Notes under the pieces: model-generated
Told to the model about the DNA's origin: nothing
The model's input: the letters and a program-made list of their open reading frames with translations, nothing else
Databases searched by the model: none
Shown: piece by piece, positions 40,746 through 50,286 of the stretch
Position numbering within the stretch: the first letter of the stretch is position 1
Layout: every line of letters begins with the position of its first letter
Source: Candidatus Villigracilis vicinus
GTDB lineage: Bacteria > Chloroflexota > Anaerolineae > Anaerolineales > Villigracilaceae
Direction: 5' to 3'
Length of the DNA: 64,000 nucleotides
NCBI GenBank assembly: GCA_016721315.1
Contig: JADKIL010000014.1
Coordinates: forward strand, 1 to 64,000
Translations under genes and position numbers: made by a program

Positions 40746-41372
40746 TTAGTAAGGCTTTTCCAGCAGTTGATCTAAAACTTTTCTGGAGGCTTCATCAATG
40801 ACCGTATGCTGGCTGCCGCCATGCGAATCCATGGTGACGACAACCGGGAAGTCTTTGACCTCGATCAGCCACATGGCTTCGGGGACACCGAATTCCATTT
40901 TGAACACACTGTGGACCTTGGTCACCGTTTGCGCAAGAAAGGATGCCGCACCGCCGATGGCATGGAAGTACACACTGGGTGTTTCCTGACAGCCTTTTAA
41001 CGTTTTTGCGCCCATGCCGCCTTTGCCGATCACGCCTTTGACGTTGAAGTGTTTCATGACATCTGCTTGATACGGCTCTTCACGGATGGATGTAGTTGGA
41101 CCCGCAGCGATAAATTTATATTCTTTGGTATCCAACCCGGCAACCACGGGACCGCAATGGTAGATAACGGCACCATTAAGCAGTTTCTTCAGTTCTTCAT
41201 ACACTTGCAGGTCATCACCCTGGGGTGGGCGGGTCTTTTTGATGAAGGTATCGATCATCCATTTATGCGCAGCGTCGCGCCCAGTAAGCATCATACCGGA
41301 GATGGCAACAGAGTCGCCAACCTTTAGGTCGCGGATGGCTTCATCACTAACAGGAGTGGTAATTTTTTTCAT
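40746..41372 (-). CDS. fumB: class I fumarate hydratase, beta subunit
   Basis: The 208-residue beta subunit of two-subunit class I fumarase, which hydrates fumarate to malate in the TCA cycle. Family blocks are KVGDSVAISGMMLTGRDAAHK, YHCGPVV, AAGPTTSIREE, GKGGMGAKTL and FGVPEAMW. It follows the alpha subunit with a 51-base gap holding a palindrome. The symbol denotes the beta subunit of the split enzyme and not the E. coli fumB isozyme. Confidence 0.92.
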   Translation of the reverse strand: MKKITTPVSDEAIRDLKVGDSVAISGMMLTGRDAAHKWMIDTFIKKTRPPQGDDLQVYEELKKLLNGAVIYHCGPVVAGLDTKEYKFIAAGPTTSIREEPYQADVMKHFNVKGVIGKGGMGAKTLKGCQETPSVYFHAIGGAASFLAQTVTKVHSVFKMEFGVPEAMWLIEVKDFPVVVTMDSHGGSQHTVIDEASRKVLDQLLEKPY

Positions 41373-41384
41373 GATCCAAGCTCC

Positions 41385-41413
41385 TTACGCATCACGCAGT
41401 GAGTGATGCGTAA
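41385..41413. repeat. palindrome between fumarase subunit genes
   Basis: TTACGCATCAC and GTGATGCGTAA form an 11-bp stem around GCAGTGA. With no T-run it is probably a stabilising hairpin. Confidence 0.6.
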
Positions 41414-41423
41414 ATGGAATTCA

Positions 41424-42296
41424 TCAATCGTACACGATCTCGTCGCCCTTCACTGTCAACTTACGGCGGCGATATGCCCAGCACATATAAGATACAGAGA
41501 CAAAGTAGGACGCCGGAAGGCGGCTTAAGCCGACGATCTTGGTATCGAGGACGGTAGTCTTGCCGCCAAATCCCATTGGACCGATGCCCATTTCATTGGC
41601 TTCCTTTGTCAGGCGTTCTTCCAGTTCGGCGAGTTTCGGGTCCGTATTACGGGTGTCCATTTCACTGAACAACACTTCTTTCGACTTGATATAGGAAGAA
41701 CCACGGTCACCGCCAATGGAGACTCCCAATACACCCGGCGCACACCCCTGACCTTGAGCCTTCTGCACCGCATCCAGCACCACCTTGCGGACACCAGCCA
41801 AGTCGCGCCCGGCACCGAGAGAATTCTCTGGCAAAGAATATTGGCGACCAACATTCTCACAACCGCCGCCTTTGAGCATCAACTCAATGACAAGTTCATT
41901 CCCTTCTGTCTCTTCAAAATGGATATAGGGGAAATCGTCGCCGCCCAGGTTGTTGCCGGTGTTCTTGTCGTAGATGGCATCCACTGCATTGGGACGCATA
42001 AAAGATCGCTTGGTCGCTTCTGCCATCGCCGCTCGGATCTGCTTCTTAAGCTGGATCGTAGACCAACCGACAGGGTAATGCACTTGAAAAATGGGCGTGC
42101 CCGTATCCTGGCAGATCGGCGTGGAATTGGCGCGAGACAGGTCGATATTCTTAAGAATGGTCTCCAAAGCACCGCGCGCCGCCGAACCCGGCTCTTCCTT
42201 TTCGATAGACTCTTTTAATCGTTTTTCCACATCAGGCGGCAGGGAACTGGATGTGCGCCGGATGAGTTCAAGGATTTCATTGGTTAGATCTCGCAT
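41424..42296 (-). CDS. fumA: class I fumarate hydratase, alpha subunit
   Basis: The 290-residue alpha subunit carries the oxygen-sensitive [4Fe-4S] cluster: Cys in TPICQDTGTPIF, GGGCENVGRQYSL and GQGCAPGVLGVSIGGDRG. The last also carries substrate-binding residues. GGAGG precedes the ATG on the minus strand. Use of the iron-sulfur enzyme, not class II FumC, fits a low-oxygen or facultative lifestyle. Confidence 0.93.
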   Translation of the reverse strand: MRDLTNEILELIRRTSSSLPPDVEKRLKESIEKEEPGSAARGALETILKNIDLSRANSTPICQDTGTPIFQVHYPVGWSTIQLKKQIRAAMAEATKRSFMRPNAVDAIYDKNTGNNLGGDDFPYIHFEETEGNELVIELMLKGGGCENVGRQYSLPENSLGAGRDLAGVRKVVLDAVQKAQGQGCAPGVLGVSIGGDRGSSYIKSKEVLFSEMDTRNTDPKLAELEERLTKEANEMGIGPMGFGGKTTVLDTKIVGLSRLPASYFVSVSYMCWAYRRRKLTVKGDEIVYD

Positions 42297-42353
42297 GGGT
42301 ACCTCCGATACAGGTATTTATCTTACTCCCGAAAAGGGGATTTTGCAAAACAA

Positions 42354-42386
42354 AAAGAGACCGTCGTTTTCAACGACGGTCTCTTT
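42354..42386 (-). terminator. terminator of the acetyltransferase gene
   Basis: A perfect 15-bp stem, AAAGAGACCGTCGTT with AACGACGGTCTCTTT, around TTC; minus-strand reading ends in a U-rich tail. It separates the acetyltransferase from the fumarase operon. Confidence 0.88.
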
Positions 42387-42392
42387 AGCAGG

Positions 42393-43406
42393 TCACTTGA
42401 GGATTAGTCTCGCCCGCATCACAAAGCGATTAACGCCCCCCAGGCGGTATTTGTAATCTTCGTCGCCACGCATAAAGTCGAACTCATGCCGATTGTTCTC
42501 ACAACACCATTGAATGGTATTTGCCATTAAGACCCAACCGGGGGAAAGCTCCATGTGCGCTCGACTAACGCCGGAGTTGTACCCCCAGAATTTGCCGTTG
42601 TAATCGAAGTTTAATGAGGCGGCAGTTTTTACGCCACTGATCTCCAGAAAGCCAAGCCAGAGATAACCACCTTCATGTGCAGCACGTAAAAAGGCGGTCA
42701 TTTGCTCACGCATGGCAGGATGTAGGAAGGTCGCTTTGTTGGAATCTTGCACCATCAGGTCGAAGAAGGCATTAAGTTCAGGCTCGATATCCGCCGATTG
42801 GTCGACGATCACGAAGCGCACGTTCAAATCAGACTCGGCAGCACGGCGCATTTTGCGGCGGATCTCGTGGCGTTGTTTCTTTTCGATATTAGCAAGATAA
42901 TCCTCAAAATTTCCATTGAGGGCAATGCGCGGCGTGGGGCGGTACATCTCTTCGAGGTGAGCCCAGCCGCGTTTCTCAGATTCCGCTTTGAGCGCGGCAA
43001 GAGTCGGAGAGTCGTCGGGGAGGTTATACCAATCGAGTTTGGACCAGTTTCCGGCCAGAGATGAAGCGAGAAAATCCAACAAGCCAGTGACGAATTGAGC
43101 ATGGTCATCCTTGCGGACGATCAGGTCCAGATAGTCTGAAATTTCGATACTGCCATTGAGCAGCAGCGCGGGCTGACCTTCATATTCTGCGATGAAGAGC
43201 GGAGCGATGCCAACGAGCCGATCCCCCTCACGTGCAGAAACCAGGATCAGTTGAGCGTTCTTCCATTCGCCGCCGCCACGATGCTCCCACCAAAGGCGTT
43301 GATATTCATGACGAAGAAAGGGCGTATCGCTGATGGACTCTTTGAGAAGTGCATTCCATTCGTGCGCCTGTAATTGAGAGAAATCGTTGAGAAGGGTATA
43401 GTCCAT
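42393..43406 (-). CDS. CelD/FemAB-like GNAT acetyltransferase
   Basis: A 337-residue protein of the Acetyltransf_6 type: N-terminal NDFSQLQAHEWNALL, SDTPFLRHEYQRLWWEH, KLDWYNLPDDSPTL, IEKKQRHEIRRKMRR, GYLWLGFLEISGVKTAASLNF and FDFMRGDEDYKYRLG. Relatives act in cellulose or envelope polysaccharide modification or use aminoacyl-tRNA donors. A TGGTAAAAT extended -10 ends nine bases before the ATG. Confidence 0.82.
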   Translation of the reverse strand: MDYTLLNDFSQLQAHEWNALLKESISDTPFLRHEYQRLWWEHRGGGEWKNAQLILVSAREGDRLVGIAPLFIAEYEGQPALLLNGSIEISDYLDLIVRKDDHAQFVTGLLDFLASSLAGNWSKLDWYNLPDDSPTLAALKAESEKRGWAHLEEMYRPTPRIALNGNFEDYLANIEKKQRHEIRRKMRRAAESDLNVRFVIVDQSADIEPELNAFFDLMVQDSNKATFLHPAMREQMTAFLRAAHEGGYLWLGFLEISGVKTAASLNFDYNGKFWGYNSGVSRAHMELSPGWVLMANTIQWCCENNRHEFDFMRGDEDYKYRLGGVNRFVMRARLILK

Positions 43407-43467
43407 AGCCGTCGAATTTTACCAGTTTGTATGTTTATCTTTATATGTTGACCCAGAAAAAAATTCA

Positions 43468-43488
43468 CCCCTGAAATCAGGGGTTTTT
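43468..43488. terminator. small bidirectional terminator between divergent genes
   Basis: CCCCTGA-AA-TCAGGGG followed by TTTTT on the plus strand and, on the minus strand, by GAATTTTTTT. It lies in the divergent gap and could insulate the two units. Confidence 0.6.
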
Positions 43489-43558
43489 CTGATGATAAAT
43501 CTTTAAAAATCGGCACTCCCCAAATTTCGAGGGCGGAAATAGCAGGGACGTTACCAGT

Positions 43559-43564
43559 TATAAT
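43559..43564 (+). promoter_or_regulatory. -10 box of the PP2C-like/propeller gene
   Basis: A perfect TATAAT ends 26 bases before the ATG at 43591; no clear -35 box. Confidence 0.5.
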
Positions 43565-43590
43565 GAAGGCGACACAAGCGGTTATCTTAC

Positions 43591-46077
43591 ATGCCTCTCG
43601 ACATCAATCTTTCACCTTTATACCGAATACAGGGTCAGGAACCCACAGAAATGCCCGGCGTGCTGGCAGTAAACCCGCCCAAAACCGCCGCGCGTGGACG
43701 CGAGCAGGATCGTCTGGTCGTTTACCTTGCCCTAACAGGCAATGCCACCATCACCACCACCGAATACCGCAAATTTGCTGAAGATATTGCCAATGTCTTT
43801 TATCAAACACCGCGTGCTGTAACCAGCGCCCTGCGCGCTGCTGCCGATTCGCTTAACCGCATCCTACTTGAGCGCAATATGGGCAGCACCAGCCGCGGAC
43901 AATACACGCTGGCATGGCTGGCACTCGCCGCTTTACGTGAAAATCAATGTATCTTTTCACTCAGCGGACCCATGCACGCCTATTGGTTCGGCGCAAACGG
44001 GTCGCGCCATTTTTTTGAGCCATCGATCTCCGGCAAAGGCTTGGGTTCAAGCCAGACGATCAACATCCATTACGCGCAAACCGACCTCGTCACCAATGAC
44101 CTGTTGCTTTTCTGCGGACGTGTACCCAACGCCTGGGTCACCCCGCTTGAAGACGCCCAGCCCTCCTCCTTTGATGCAATGCGCCGCCGCCTGACCTCAC
44201 TCACCGGCGAAGATTTGAATGCTGTCCTGATCCAAACCACAGAAGGTACAGGCACGGTTAACCTCTTTCGCGGCGCAGCACCCACACCACAGATCGAGCC
44301 GGCAGAACAACTCGAACAACAACCCGTAGTCGAAGAAGAAAAGATACAGGATGAAGTGCCCGCGCCTCCTGTTCTGGAACCAGACCTGCCTGCCACCAAT
44401 CAAGAAGTTGAATCTACGCCTGAAACAGGTGCCCATCTTCTTCAACCTTCGGCGTATGCAATACCGGTGCAGCATGAAGACATGCCGCCTGCTGTTTCAA
44501 CACCGGCTGCCAGCCCGTTGGCGAGTCTCCCACAAAAGACCATACCGCGCGATTTTCCTGCATCCATTCCAAGAGCGAAACCAAAAACAGAAAACGACCC
44601 TATCCCTACACCTGCTCTTGTTTTGAATGAAACACAAGTTGCTCCGGCAGTGCAACAAGAGATTGCTGAACCCGAACCAACAAGTGAACCTGTTCCCGAG
44701 ATCGCCAGCCAACCGGAAGTAAAGCCGCCGCCCGCTCCACGCGAGCCTTCACCACAAACGCGCCAGGCAGCAAAAGCCGTGGTCAACGTCATGCAAGCGA
44801 TTCGCAATGGCGGTGCCTCGCTTGGGGAGCGCTTTCGAAACTTCCTGCCGCGCCTGCTACCTGCTGAATCGCCGGTATCAACGACTGTCTCATCGACCGC
44901 ATTCATGGGCTTCATGGCGGTTCTAATTCCGCTGATCGTAGTCACGCTTTCCGTTGTCGTCTATTTACGCTATGGGCGCAACGAACAATACGATGTGTAT
45001 TACAACCAGGCACTGCAAACAAAACAACAGGCACTCACCCTCACCAATCCCGTCGAACAACGCATTGCGTGGGAAAATGTCATTGCCAATGCGGAACGGG
45101 CGGAGGAACACCGTCAGACCAACGATACGATCAACCTGAAAAAAGAAGCGAACGCAAACCGCGATGTATTACTGGGCATCACCCGTTTACAATTCAACCC
45201 CGCGTTCAGCTCAAAACTCGGCGTAGACGTCAGCCGCATGGTGGCAAGCGAGAATGACCTGTACCTGCTCAATGCCGCCAATGGCGAGATCATGCGCGCC
45301 ATCCCCTCTGGCAGCGGCGGCTTTGAATTGGACACCACCTTCGATTGCAAACCCGGCAGCAACAACAGCGCCGGACCTCTGGTGGATATCCTTGCCCTGC
45401 CCATTACGAATATTTATGGCGCAACCGTGCTCGGCATTGATGCGTCTGGAAACCTGCTCTACTGCAAACCCGGCGGACCTCCACAAACCGGTCTGTTGCC
45501 CGCTCCCGATACAAACTGGGGACGCATCACCAGTTTCATTCTGGATGGCGGTAATTTATACGTTCTTGATGCCCCCTCTCGCGCTGTATGGGTCTACACC
45601 GGCAAGGAAGCTGCTTTTGTAGACCGCCCGTATTTCTTCTTCGGTCAACAAACCCCCACACAAGATGTGATCGACTTCCTCGTCACCGGCGATGAGATGT
45701 ACCTCCTACATGCAGATGGGCGCATCTCAAACTGCTTCTTCAGCCGGGTCGATACCGCCGCTTCGAAATGTCAGGATCCGCTTGTGCGCGTGAACCCCTT
45801 CCCTGCATATTCAGACATGGACCTGTTCAGCACGGCACATTTCACCCAGATCCTTTTTGCCGCCCCGCCAGATCCTTCCATGCTCCTTCTGGATTCGGAT
45901 GGACAAAGCATTATGCGCTTCGCCCCGCGCTCGATGGAATTACAAAACCAATTTCTCCCCACATCAGATGGAAACCCCGTTCCACGCGGACCTGTAGGCG
46001 CCGTAGCGGTCAGCCCGGATCATGTGTTGTATATTGCAGTGAACGGTCAGGTATATTTCGCAGTCAACATGCCTTGA
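43591..46077 (+). CDS. large protein: PP2C-like region, Pro-rich linker, membrane helix, beta-propeller-like region
   Basis: An 828-residue protein. Residues 1-230 resemble a PP2C-type phosphatase fold (ALRAAADSLNRILLERN, QYTLAWLALAAL, CIFSLSGPMHAYWFG, DLVTNDLLLFCGR), but the metal-binding aspartates are not evident, so it may be inactive. Residues 230-420 are Pro/Glu-rich; about 440-470 is a membrane helix (TAFMGFMAVLIPLIVVTLSV); the rest, likely extracytoplasmic, has repeated blocks such as VLGIDASGNLLYC and NLYVLDAPSRAVWVY typical of propellers. It may transmit a signal across the membrane; that is inference. It lies 15 bases before the next gene. Confidence 0.6.
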   Translation: MPLDINLSPLYRIQGQEPTEMPGVLAVNPPKTAARGREQDRLVVYLALTGNATITTTEYRKFAEDIANVFYQTPRAVTSALRAAADSLNRILLERNMGSTSRGQYTLAWLALAALRENQCIFSLSGPMHAYWFGANGSRHFFEPSISGKGLGSSQTINIHYAQTDLVTNDLLLFCGRVPNAWVTPLEDAQPSSFDAMRRRLTSLTGEDLNAVLIQTTEGTGTVNLFRGAAPTPQIEPAEQLEQQPVVEEEKIQDEVPAPPVLEPDLPATNQEVESTPETGAHLLQPSAYAIPVQHEDMPPAVSTPAASPLASLPQKTIPRDFPASIPRAKPKTENDPIPTPALVLNETQVAPAVQQEIAEPEPTSEPVPEIASQPEVKPPPAPREPSPQTRQAAKAVVNVMQAIRNGGASLGERFRNFLPRLLPAESPVSTTVSSTAFMGFMAVLIPLIVVTLSVVVYLRYGRNEQYDVYYNQALQTKQQALTLTNPVEQRIAWENVIANAERAEEHRQTNDTINLKKEANANRDVLLGITRLQFNPAFSSKLGVDVSRMVASENDLYLLNAANGEIMRAIPSGSGGFELDTTFDCKPGSNNSAGPLVDILALPITNIYGATVLGIDASGNLLYCKPGGPPQTGLLPAPDTNWGRITSFILDGGNLYVLDAPSRAVWVYTGKEAAFVDRPYFFFGQQTPTQDVIDFLVTGDEMYLLHADGRISNCFFSRVDTAASKCQDPLVRVNPFPAYSDMDLFSTAHFTQILFAAPPDPSMLLLDSDGQSIMRFAPRSMELQNQFLPTSDGNPVPRGPVGAVAVSPDHVLYIAVNGQVYFAVNMP

Positions 46078-46092
46078 AACAAGGAGTGCTCC

Positions 46093-47076
46093 ATGCCCAC
46101 TGTATTGGATTCCATTTTTAACATTTTTCGCCCGGCAAGTTACCCTAAAGACAACACTACCGAACCCGCCCAGATCACCCGCAGTAAGGTATTGGTCATT
46201 GTCTACGACCCGATCATGGACAAAACCACCGGGGTGAAACTTTCCCAATACCTGAAGTGGTACGACCCCTCAGACCTGCTTGTTAATTTCATTTCCGATA
46301 TTACCGAAGTCAGCAAGGGGCTGGTGCGGTATGAGATCGTTCAGCGCATAGACGTGAACGAATTCCCCGCCAAAACAGACGGCTTCCGTTACACACCGCA
46401 AACTTTTTTGGATGTTTGGAATCGCACTGCCGCTCCGCACACGCCACAGGAAGTCAACTATGCCGCCATCCTGACCCAATTCAACGTCCTTAATCGCATC
46501 GCCCGCAGCGAGATCGACGAAGTATGGATCTTTGGCTTTCCATATGCCGGGTTCTATGAATCCACCATGGGCGGACCAGGCGCCTTTTGGTGCAATGCCC
46601 CCCCACTGGCAAATACCGCCAATAGCAAACGCCGCTTTGTAGTGATGGGATTTTCGTACGAACGCGGCGTCGGCGAAATGCATGAATCATACGGGCATCG
46701 CGCCGAATCTATTTTGGAAAAAACCTTCAGCAAATTAACTGGTGACGCCAATTTGTGGCAGCGTTTCATTCGCTACGAAAAATCAGCACCGGGCAAAGCC
46801 GCCTGCGGCAACATCCACTTTGCGCCGAATAGCCAGGTCGATTATGAGTGGGGAAACATGACCCCGGTCAAGAGTGAATGCTATGATTGGTTACTAAACT
46901 TCCCCAACTTCAAAGGAGATACCCGCATTGTGGATGCCTCCGAATGGGGCGGCGGGGAAATCCGCGCCCATCACAAGTGGTGGTTCAGACATTTCCCGCG
47001 TGTGATGGGGCGTAAGAACGGCATCCACAATAACTGGTGGCAGTATGTGGCTGCGCCGCAACAAGTGATCTTATAA
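46093..47076 (+). CDS. conserved hypothetical protein
   Basis: A 327-residue protein of unknown function starting after AAGGAG. Distinct segments are KVLVIVYDPIMDKTTGVKLS, EIDEVWIFGFPYAGFYES, FVVMGFSYERGVGEMHESYG, WGNMTPVKSECYDWL and EIRAHHKWWFRHFPRVMG. GEMHESYGHR and AHHKWWFRH are rich in possible metal ligands (His, Glu). No signal peptide is obvious. It is probably cotranscribed with the upstream gene. Confidence 0.55.
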   Translation: MPTVLDSIFNIFRPASYPKDNTTEPAQITRSKVLVIVYDPIMDKTTGVKLSQYLKWYDPSDLLVNFISDITEVSKGLVRYEIVQRIDVNEFPAKTDGFRYTPQTFLDVWNRTAAPHTPQEVNYAAILTQFNVLNRIARSEIDEVWIFGFPYAGFYESTMGGPGAFWCNAPPLANTANSKRRFVVMGFSYERGVGEMHESYGHRAESILEKTFSKLTGDANLWQRFIRYEKSAPGKAACGNIHFAPNSQVDYEWGNMTPVKSECYDWLLNFPNFKGDTRIVDASEWGGGEIRAHHKWWFRHFPRVMGRKNGIHNNWWQYVAAPQQVIL

Positions 47077-47080
47077 TAGA

Positions 47081-47123
47081 ATTGCGCTTCGTATCTTTTT
47101 ATGCGCGGGGCGCAATATTTTTG
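47081..47123 (+). terminator. probable terminator after the conserved hypothetical gene
   Basis: ATTGCGC (47081-47087) pairs with GCGCAAT (47110-47116), then ATTTTTG follows; the loop is long. Confidence 0.5.
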
Positions 47124-47202
47124 AGTCCACTGAAAGTATTGCAAATCTTCACATTGTTATCATGTAAAAAGCGCTGTAATAAAATTACAATGATATAAAG
47201 CA

Positions 47203-50200
47203 ATGTTCAATTCTGGTTTTCTTATCCCATTCATTTATGTCCTGGCGGCGATTTTCTATGCGCTGCTGGGTTTGTATGCATGGAGGAAGCGGCCCGTCGT
47301 AGCGGTCATTCCATTTGCATGGGCAATGCTCTCCATATCCATATGGTCGTTTCTGTATGGATTGGAGATCTTTTCCCCATCCCTTAACACCAAAATCTTA
47401 ATCATAAACCTTGAATATATTGGCATCATTGGATTGCCTGTCTTTTTATTTTTCTTCGCACTGGAATACACCGGCAGAAGCCACCTGATCACACTACAGG
47501 TACGTGTGTTGACATGGATAATACCCGTCATTGTATTGCTGCTAGTCTGGACAAATCCACTTCATCATTTCATGTGGGATAGTGAAACCGTTTCACACCA
47601 AAGCTCATTGTGGTTCTTCAAAGTTCATTACGGAGTTGGCTTTTGGATCCACATATTCTTTTCCTTTGGTCTGACCCTGGTAGCCAGCATTCTGATCCTG
47701 ATAGATTTTCTGCAAAGCCCCCGTGCGCTGCGGCTGCAGGTCAGTCTGGTCATTTTTAGTATGCTGTTCTCAATATTGGGAACAGTGCTATTCGTTTTCG
47801 ACATTAGTCCCATAAAAAACCTGGACTACACTCCGCTATTCTTTTTGCCTACTGCCAGCAGCCTCGCATGGGTGACATTGCGCTACCGCCTTTCGGATAT
47901 CCTGTCGCTGGAACACATGACGGTTCTAAAGAATATGCAGGATAGTGTAATCGTGTTGAATGATCAAAAGCGCATTCTGTATATCAACCCGGTCACTGAA
48001 AAATTGATAAAACGCACAGAAAACGAAGCCATCGGTCAACCCTTCAATCATGTGGCAGGCGCGTTTGCGCAAATCTTGCACCCGCATTTGAGAGACAGCG
48101 ACTACCGTGCCGAGATAGAGATCGACGATAACAACAATACAAAAACCTTCGAAGCCGCCATATCCACAGTCACAGCAACCTCACGAGGCACATCAAATAT
48201 CGTTATCACGCTGCATGATGTCACCGAACGCAAGGAAAAAGAAGAGGAGTTAAGCCGCCGCAGTTCGATCATGTCTGCCGTCAGCCGGGCTGCCGAGAAA
48301 TTCCTCAAGGCAGCAGATTGGCAACAAAACATAGAAGCCGTATTAATGGATCTTGGACTGGCAGCAGATGTAAGCCGGGTGCAGTTCATCTTAAATTCCA
48401 CAAACAGCCAGCTCGCAGTCACATCCAGCCTGAAGTATGAATGGACAGCAAATGGAATTTTGCCTCAGATTGAAAACCCCGACCACCAGAATATCCCTCT
48501 CGAAGCAGCAGGACTTGGCAGATGGCTTGACGACCTGTCAAATGGATACCAGATCCATGGGCTGGTCAAAGATTTACCCATAGCGGAACAAAGACTGCTC
48601 AACCAGATGGGCAGCCTGTCCATTGCAGTGGTACCCATTTTTGTAGATAGTGAATGGTGGGCATTCATGCTATTCGATGAATGCAGGGCGGAACGTCAAT
48701 GGACGGGCATGGAATTGGATGCATTCCAAACTGCTGCAAATATTCTAGGTGCAGCAGAATCGCGTACTCGAACCGCTCTGAAATTATCCCGCCGCCAACT
48801 TGCCATGGGGCTATTGCAAGATATCGTAACTGTATCTCTTCAGGCGGCAAACAAGAACGAAATGGCTGAGATTGTGGCAACGCATTTAGCAAAACTGATC
48901 ACCGCAGATGGCTGTTTCTTAACCTTATGGGACGATGTCAATGAACAAACCATCCCATTTGCCGCTTACGGGAAGATGAAAGACACCTACCCAAAAACTG
49001 TGATCAAACCAGGCGAAAAGACCTTCACTCGGTCTGCCCTTGAGCTCGAACACACCTTAGTCATCGACGATGTAAACAACACCCCATATGCCACGTCGTC
49101 CGTTACCGGGTTATTTCCCTCAAAATCCATTCTTGTTCTACCGCTCATTGCAAAGAAAAAAAAGCTGGGGGCTGTGTTGGTTTCCTTTGAACAATATCAC
49201 CAATTCAATCCAGAAGAAGTGCAGGTTTGCGAACAAGCCGCCTCTCTGATCGCGTTGGCGCTTGAAAAATTCCAGGCAATGGAAGATGCCAACCGCAGGG
49301 CAGACACTTCCGAATCCCTGCGCAAAGCTGGTATCGCCATTTCTGAACAAATGGAGCTTAAACGCGCAGTCAACCGGGTACTCGAACAGCTAAAGCAAAT
49401 GCTGCCATATGATAGCGCCTCATTACAGCTGCTGGAAAACAATGAACTGCACATCATTGGAGGCAATGGCTGGGAAAACGAAGAAGACATTCAAGGACTG
49501 CGCTTCCCTGTTCCGGGAGACAATCCAAACACGGTCGTACTCGAAAGAGGTACTTCCTACTACCTCCCCGACGCAGCACTGGTATACAAACAATTCCTTA
49601 ATCCTCCGCACAACCACATCCGTTCCTGGCTTGGAATCCCCCTGATTGTGCAAGAGAAAGTGATTGGGCTCCTGGCAATCGATAGCGCAAAACCGAACGA
49701 CTTCAGCGAACAGGAGATCATGATCGCCACTGAATTCGCGAACCAAGTCGCTATTACCCTCGAAAATGCCCGAATTTTGGAAGAGACTCAAAATCTTGCC
49801 ATCACCGATGCACTTACCAATATTCACAACCGCCGCGGGTTGTTCCAATTGGGCGAATATGAATTCCAGCGCTCGCGCCGTATCAACCGCCCCTTCAGCG
49901 CCATCATGTTCGACATTGACCACTTCAAACAGGTCAATGACCGTTATGGTCACGCCGCGGGAGACCAGATTCTCTATCAAATTGCTCAACTTTGTTTGAG
50001 GTCATCACGGACTACAGACCTGGTTGGCAGATACGGTGGCGAGGAATTTATTATCCTGCTCACAGAAACGAATCTCGAAGCAGCCAGATTTATCGGTGAG
50101 CGCCTGCGTCAATCCGTCATGAATACACAGTTTCATACAGAGGTGGGTGCGATCACGATCACATCCAGCATTGGCATCGCTCAGGCAAAAAATGCCGATA

Positions 50201-50286
50201 CGCTCAACTCTCTAATCAAGCGAGCAGATTCCGCACTTTATCAGGCAAAGAACGCCGGGCGCAATATTGTTATTGTAGACGACTGA
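47203..50286 (+). CDS. membrane diguanylate cyclase with PAS and GAF domains
   Basis: A 1027-residue cyclase. The N-terminal ~220 residues form about seven membrane helices (a 7TM sensor-like region), then PAS (about 240-345, MQDSVIVLNDQKRILYINP), three GAF-like regions (about 375-860) and a GGDEF domain (about 865-1027) with FDIDHFKQVNDRYGHAAGD and active-site GGEEF. An RTTD inhibitory site lies five residues before GGEEF, so c-di-GMP feedback is expected. TACAAT ends 11 bases before the ATG. Confidence 0.93.
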   Translation: MFNSGFLIPFIYVLAAIFYALLGLYAWRKRPVVAVIPFAWAMLSISIWSFLYGLEIFSPSLNTKILIINLEYIGIIGLPVFLFFFALEYTGRSHLITLQVRVLTWIIPVIVLLLVWTNPLHHFMWDSETVSHQSSLWFFKVHYGVGFWIHIFFSFGLTLVASILILIDFLQSPRALRLQVSLVIFSMLFSILGTVLFVFDISPIKNLDYTPLFFLPTASSLAWVTLRYRLSDILSLEHMTVLKNMQDSVIVLNDQKRILYINPVTEKLIKRTENEAIGQPFNHVAGAFAQILHPHLRDSDYRAEIEIDDNNNTKTFEAAISTVTATSRGTSNIVITLHDVTERKEKEEELSRRSSIMSAVSRAAEKFLKAADWQQNIEAVLMDLGLAADVSRVQFILNSTNSQLAVTSSLKYEWTANGILPQIENPDHQNIPLEAAGLGRWLDDLSNGYQIHGLVKDLPIAEQRLLNQMGSLSIAVVPIFVDSEWWAFMLFDECRAERQWTGMELDAFQTAANILGAAESRTRTALKLSRRQLAMGLLQDIVTVSLQAANKNEMAEIVATHLAKLITADGCFLTLWDDVNEQTIPFAAYGKMKDTYPKTVIKPGEKTFTRSALELEHTLVIDDVNNTPYATSSVTGLFPSKSILVLPLIAKKKKLGAVLVSFEQYHQFNPEEVQVCEQAASLIALALEKFQAMEDANRRADTSESLRKAGIAISEQMELKRAVNRVLEQLKQMLPYDSASLQLLENNELHIIGGNGWENEEDIQGLRFPVPGDNPNTVVLERGTSYYLPDAALVYKQFLNPPHNHIRSWLGIPLIVQEKVIGLLAIDSAKPNDFSEQEIMIATEFANQVAITLENARILEETQNLAITDALTNIHNRRGLFQLGEYEFQRSRRINRPFSAIMFDIDHFKQVNDRYGHAAGDQILYQIAQLCLRSSRTTDLVGRYGGEEFIILLTETNLEAARFIGERLRQSVMNTQFHTEVGAITITSSIGIAQAKNADTLNSLIKRADSALYQAKNAGRNIVIVDD

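Noticed and set aside
40746..42296. L(+)-tartrate dehydratase instead of fumarase
   Set aside because: The two families are close and cannot be fully separated by eye, but with no tartrate-use genes nearby fumarase is the simpler call.
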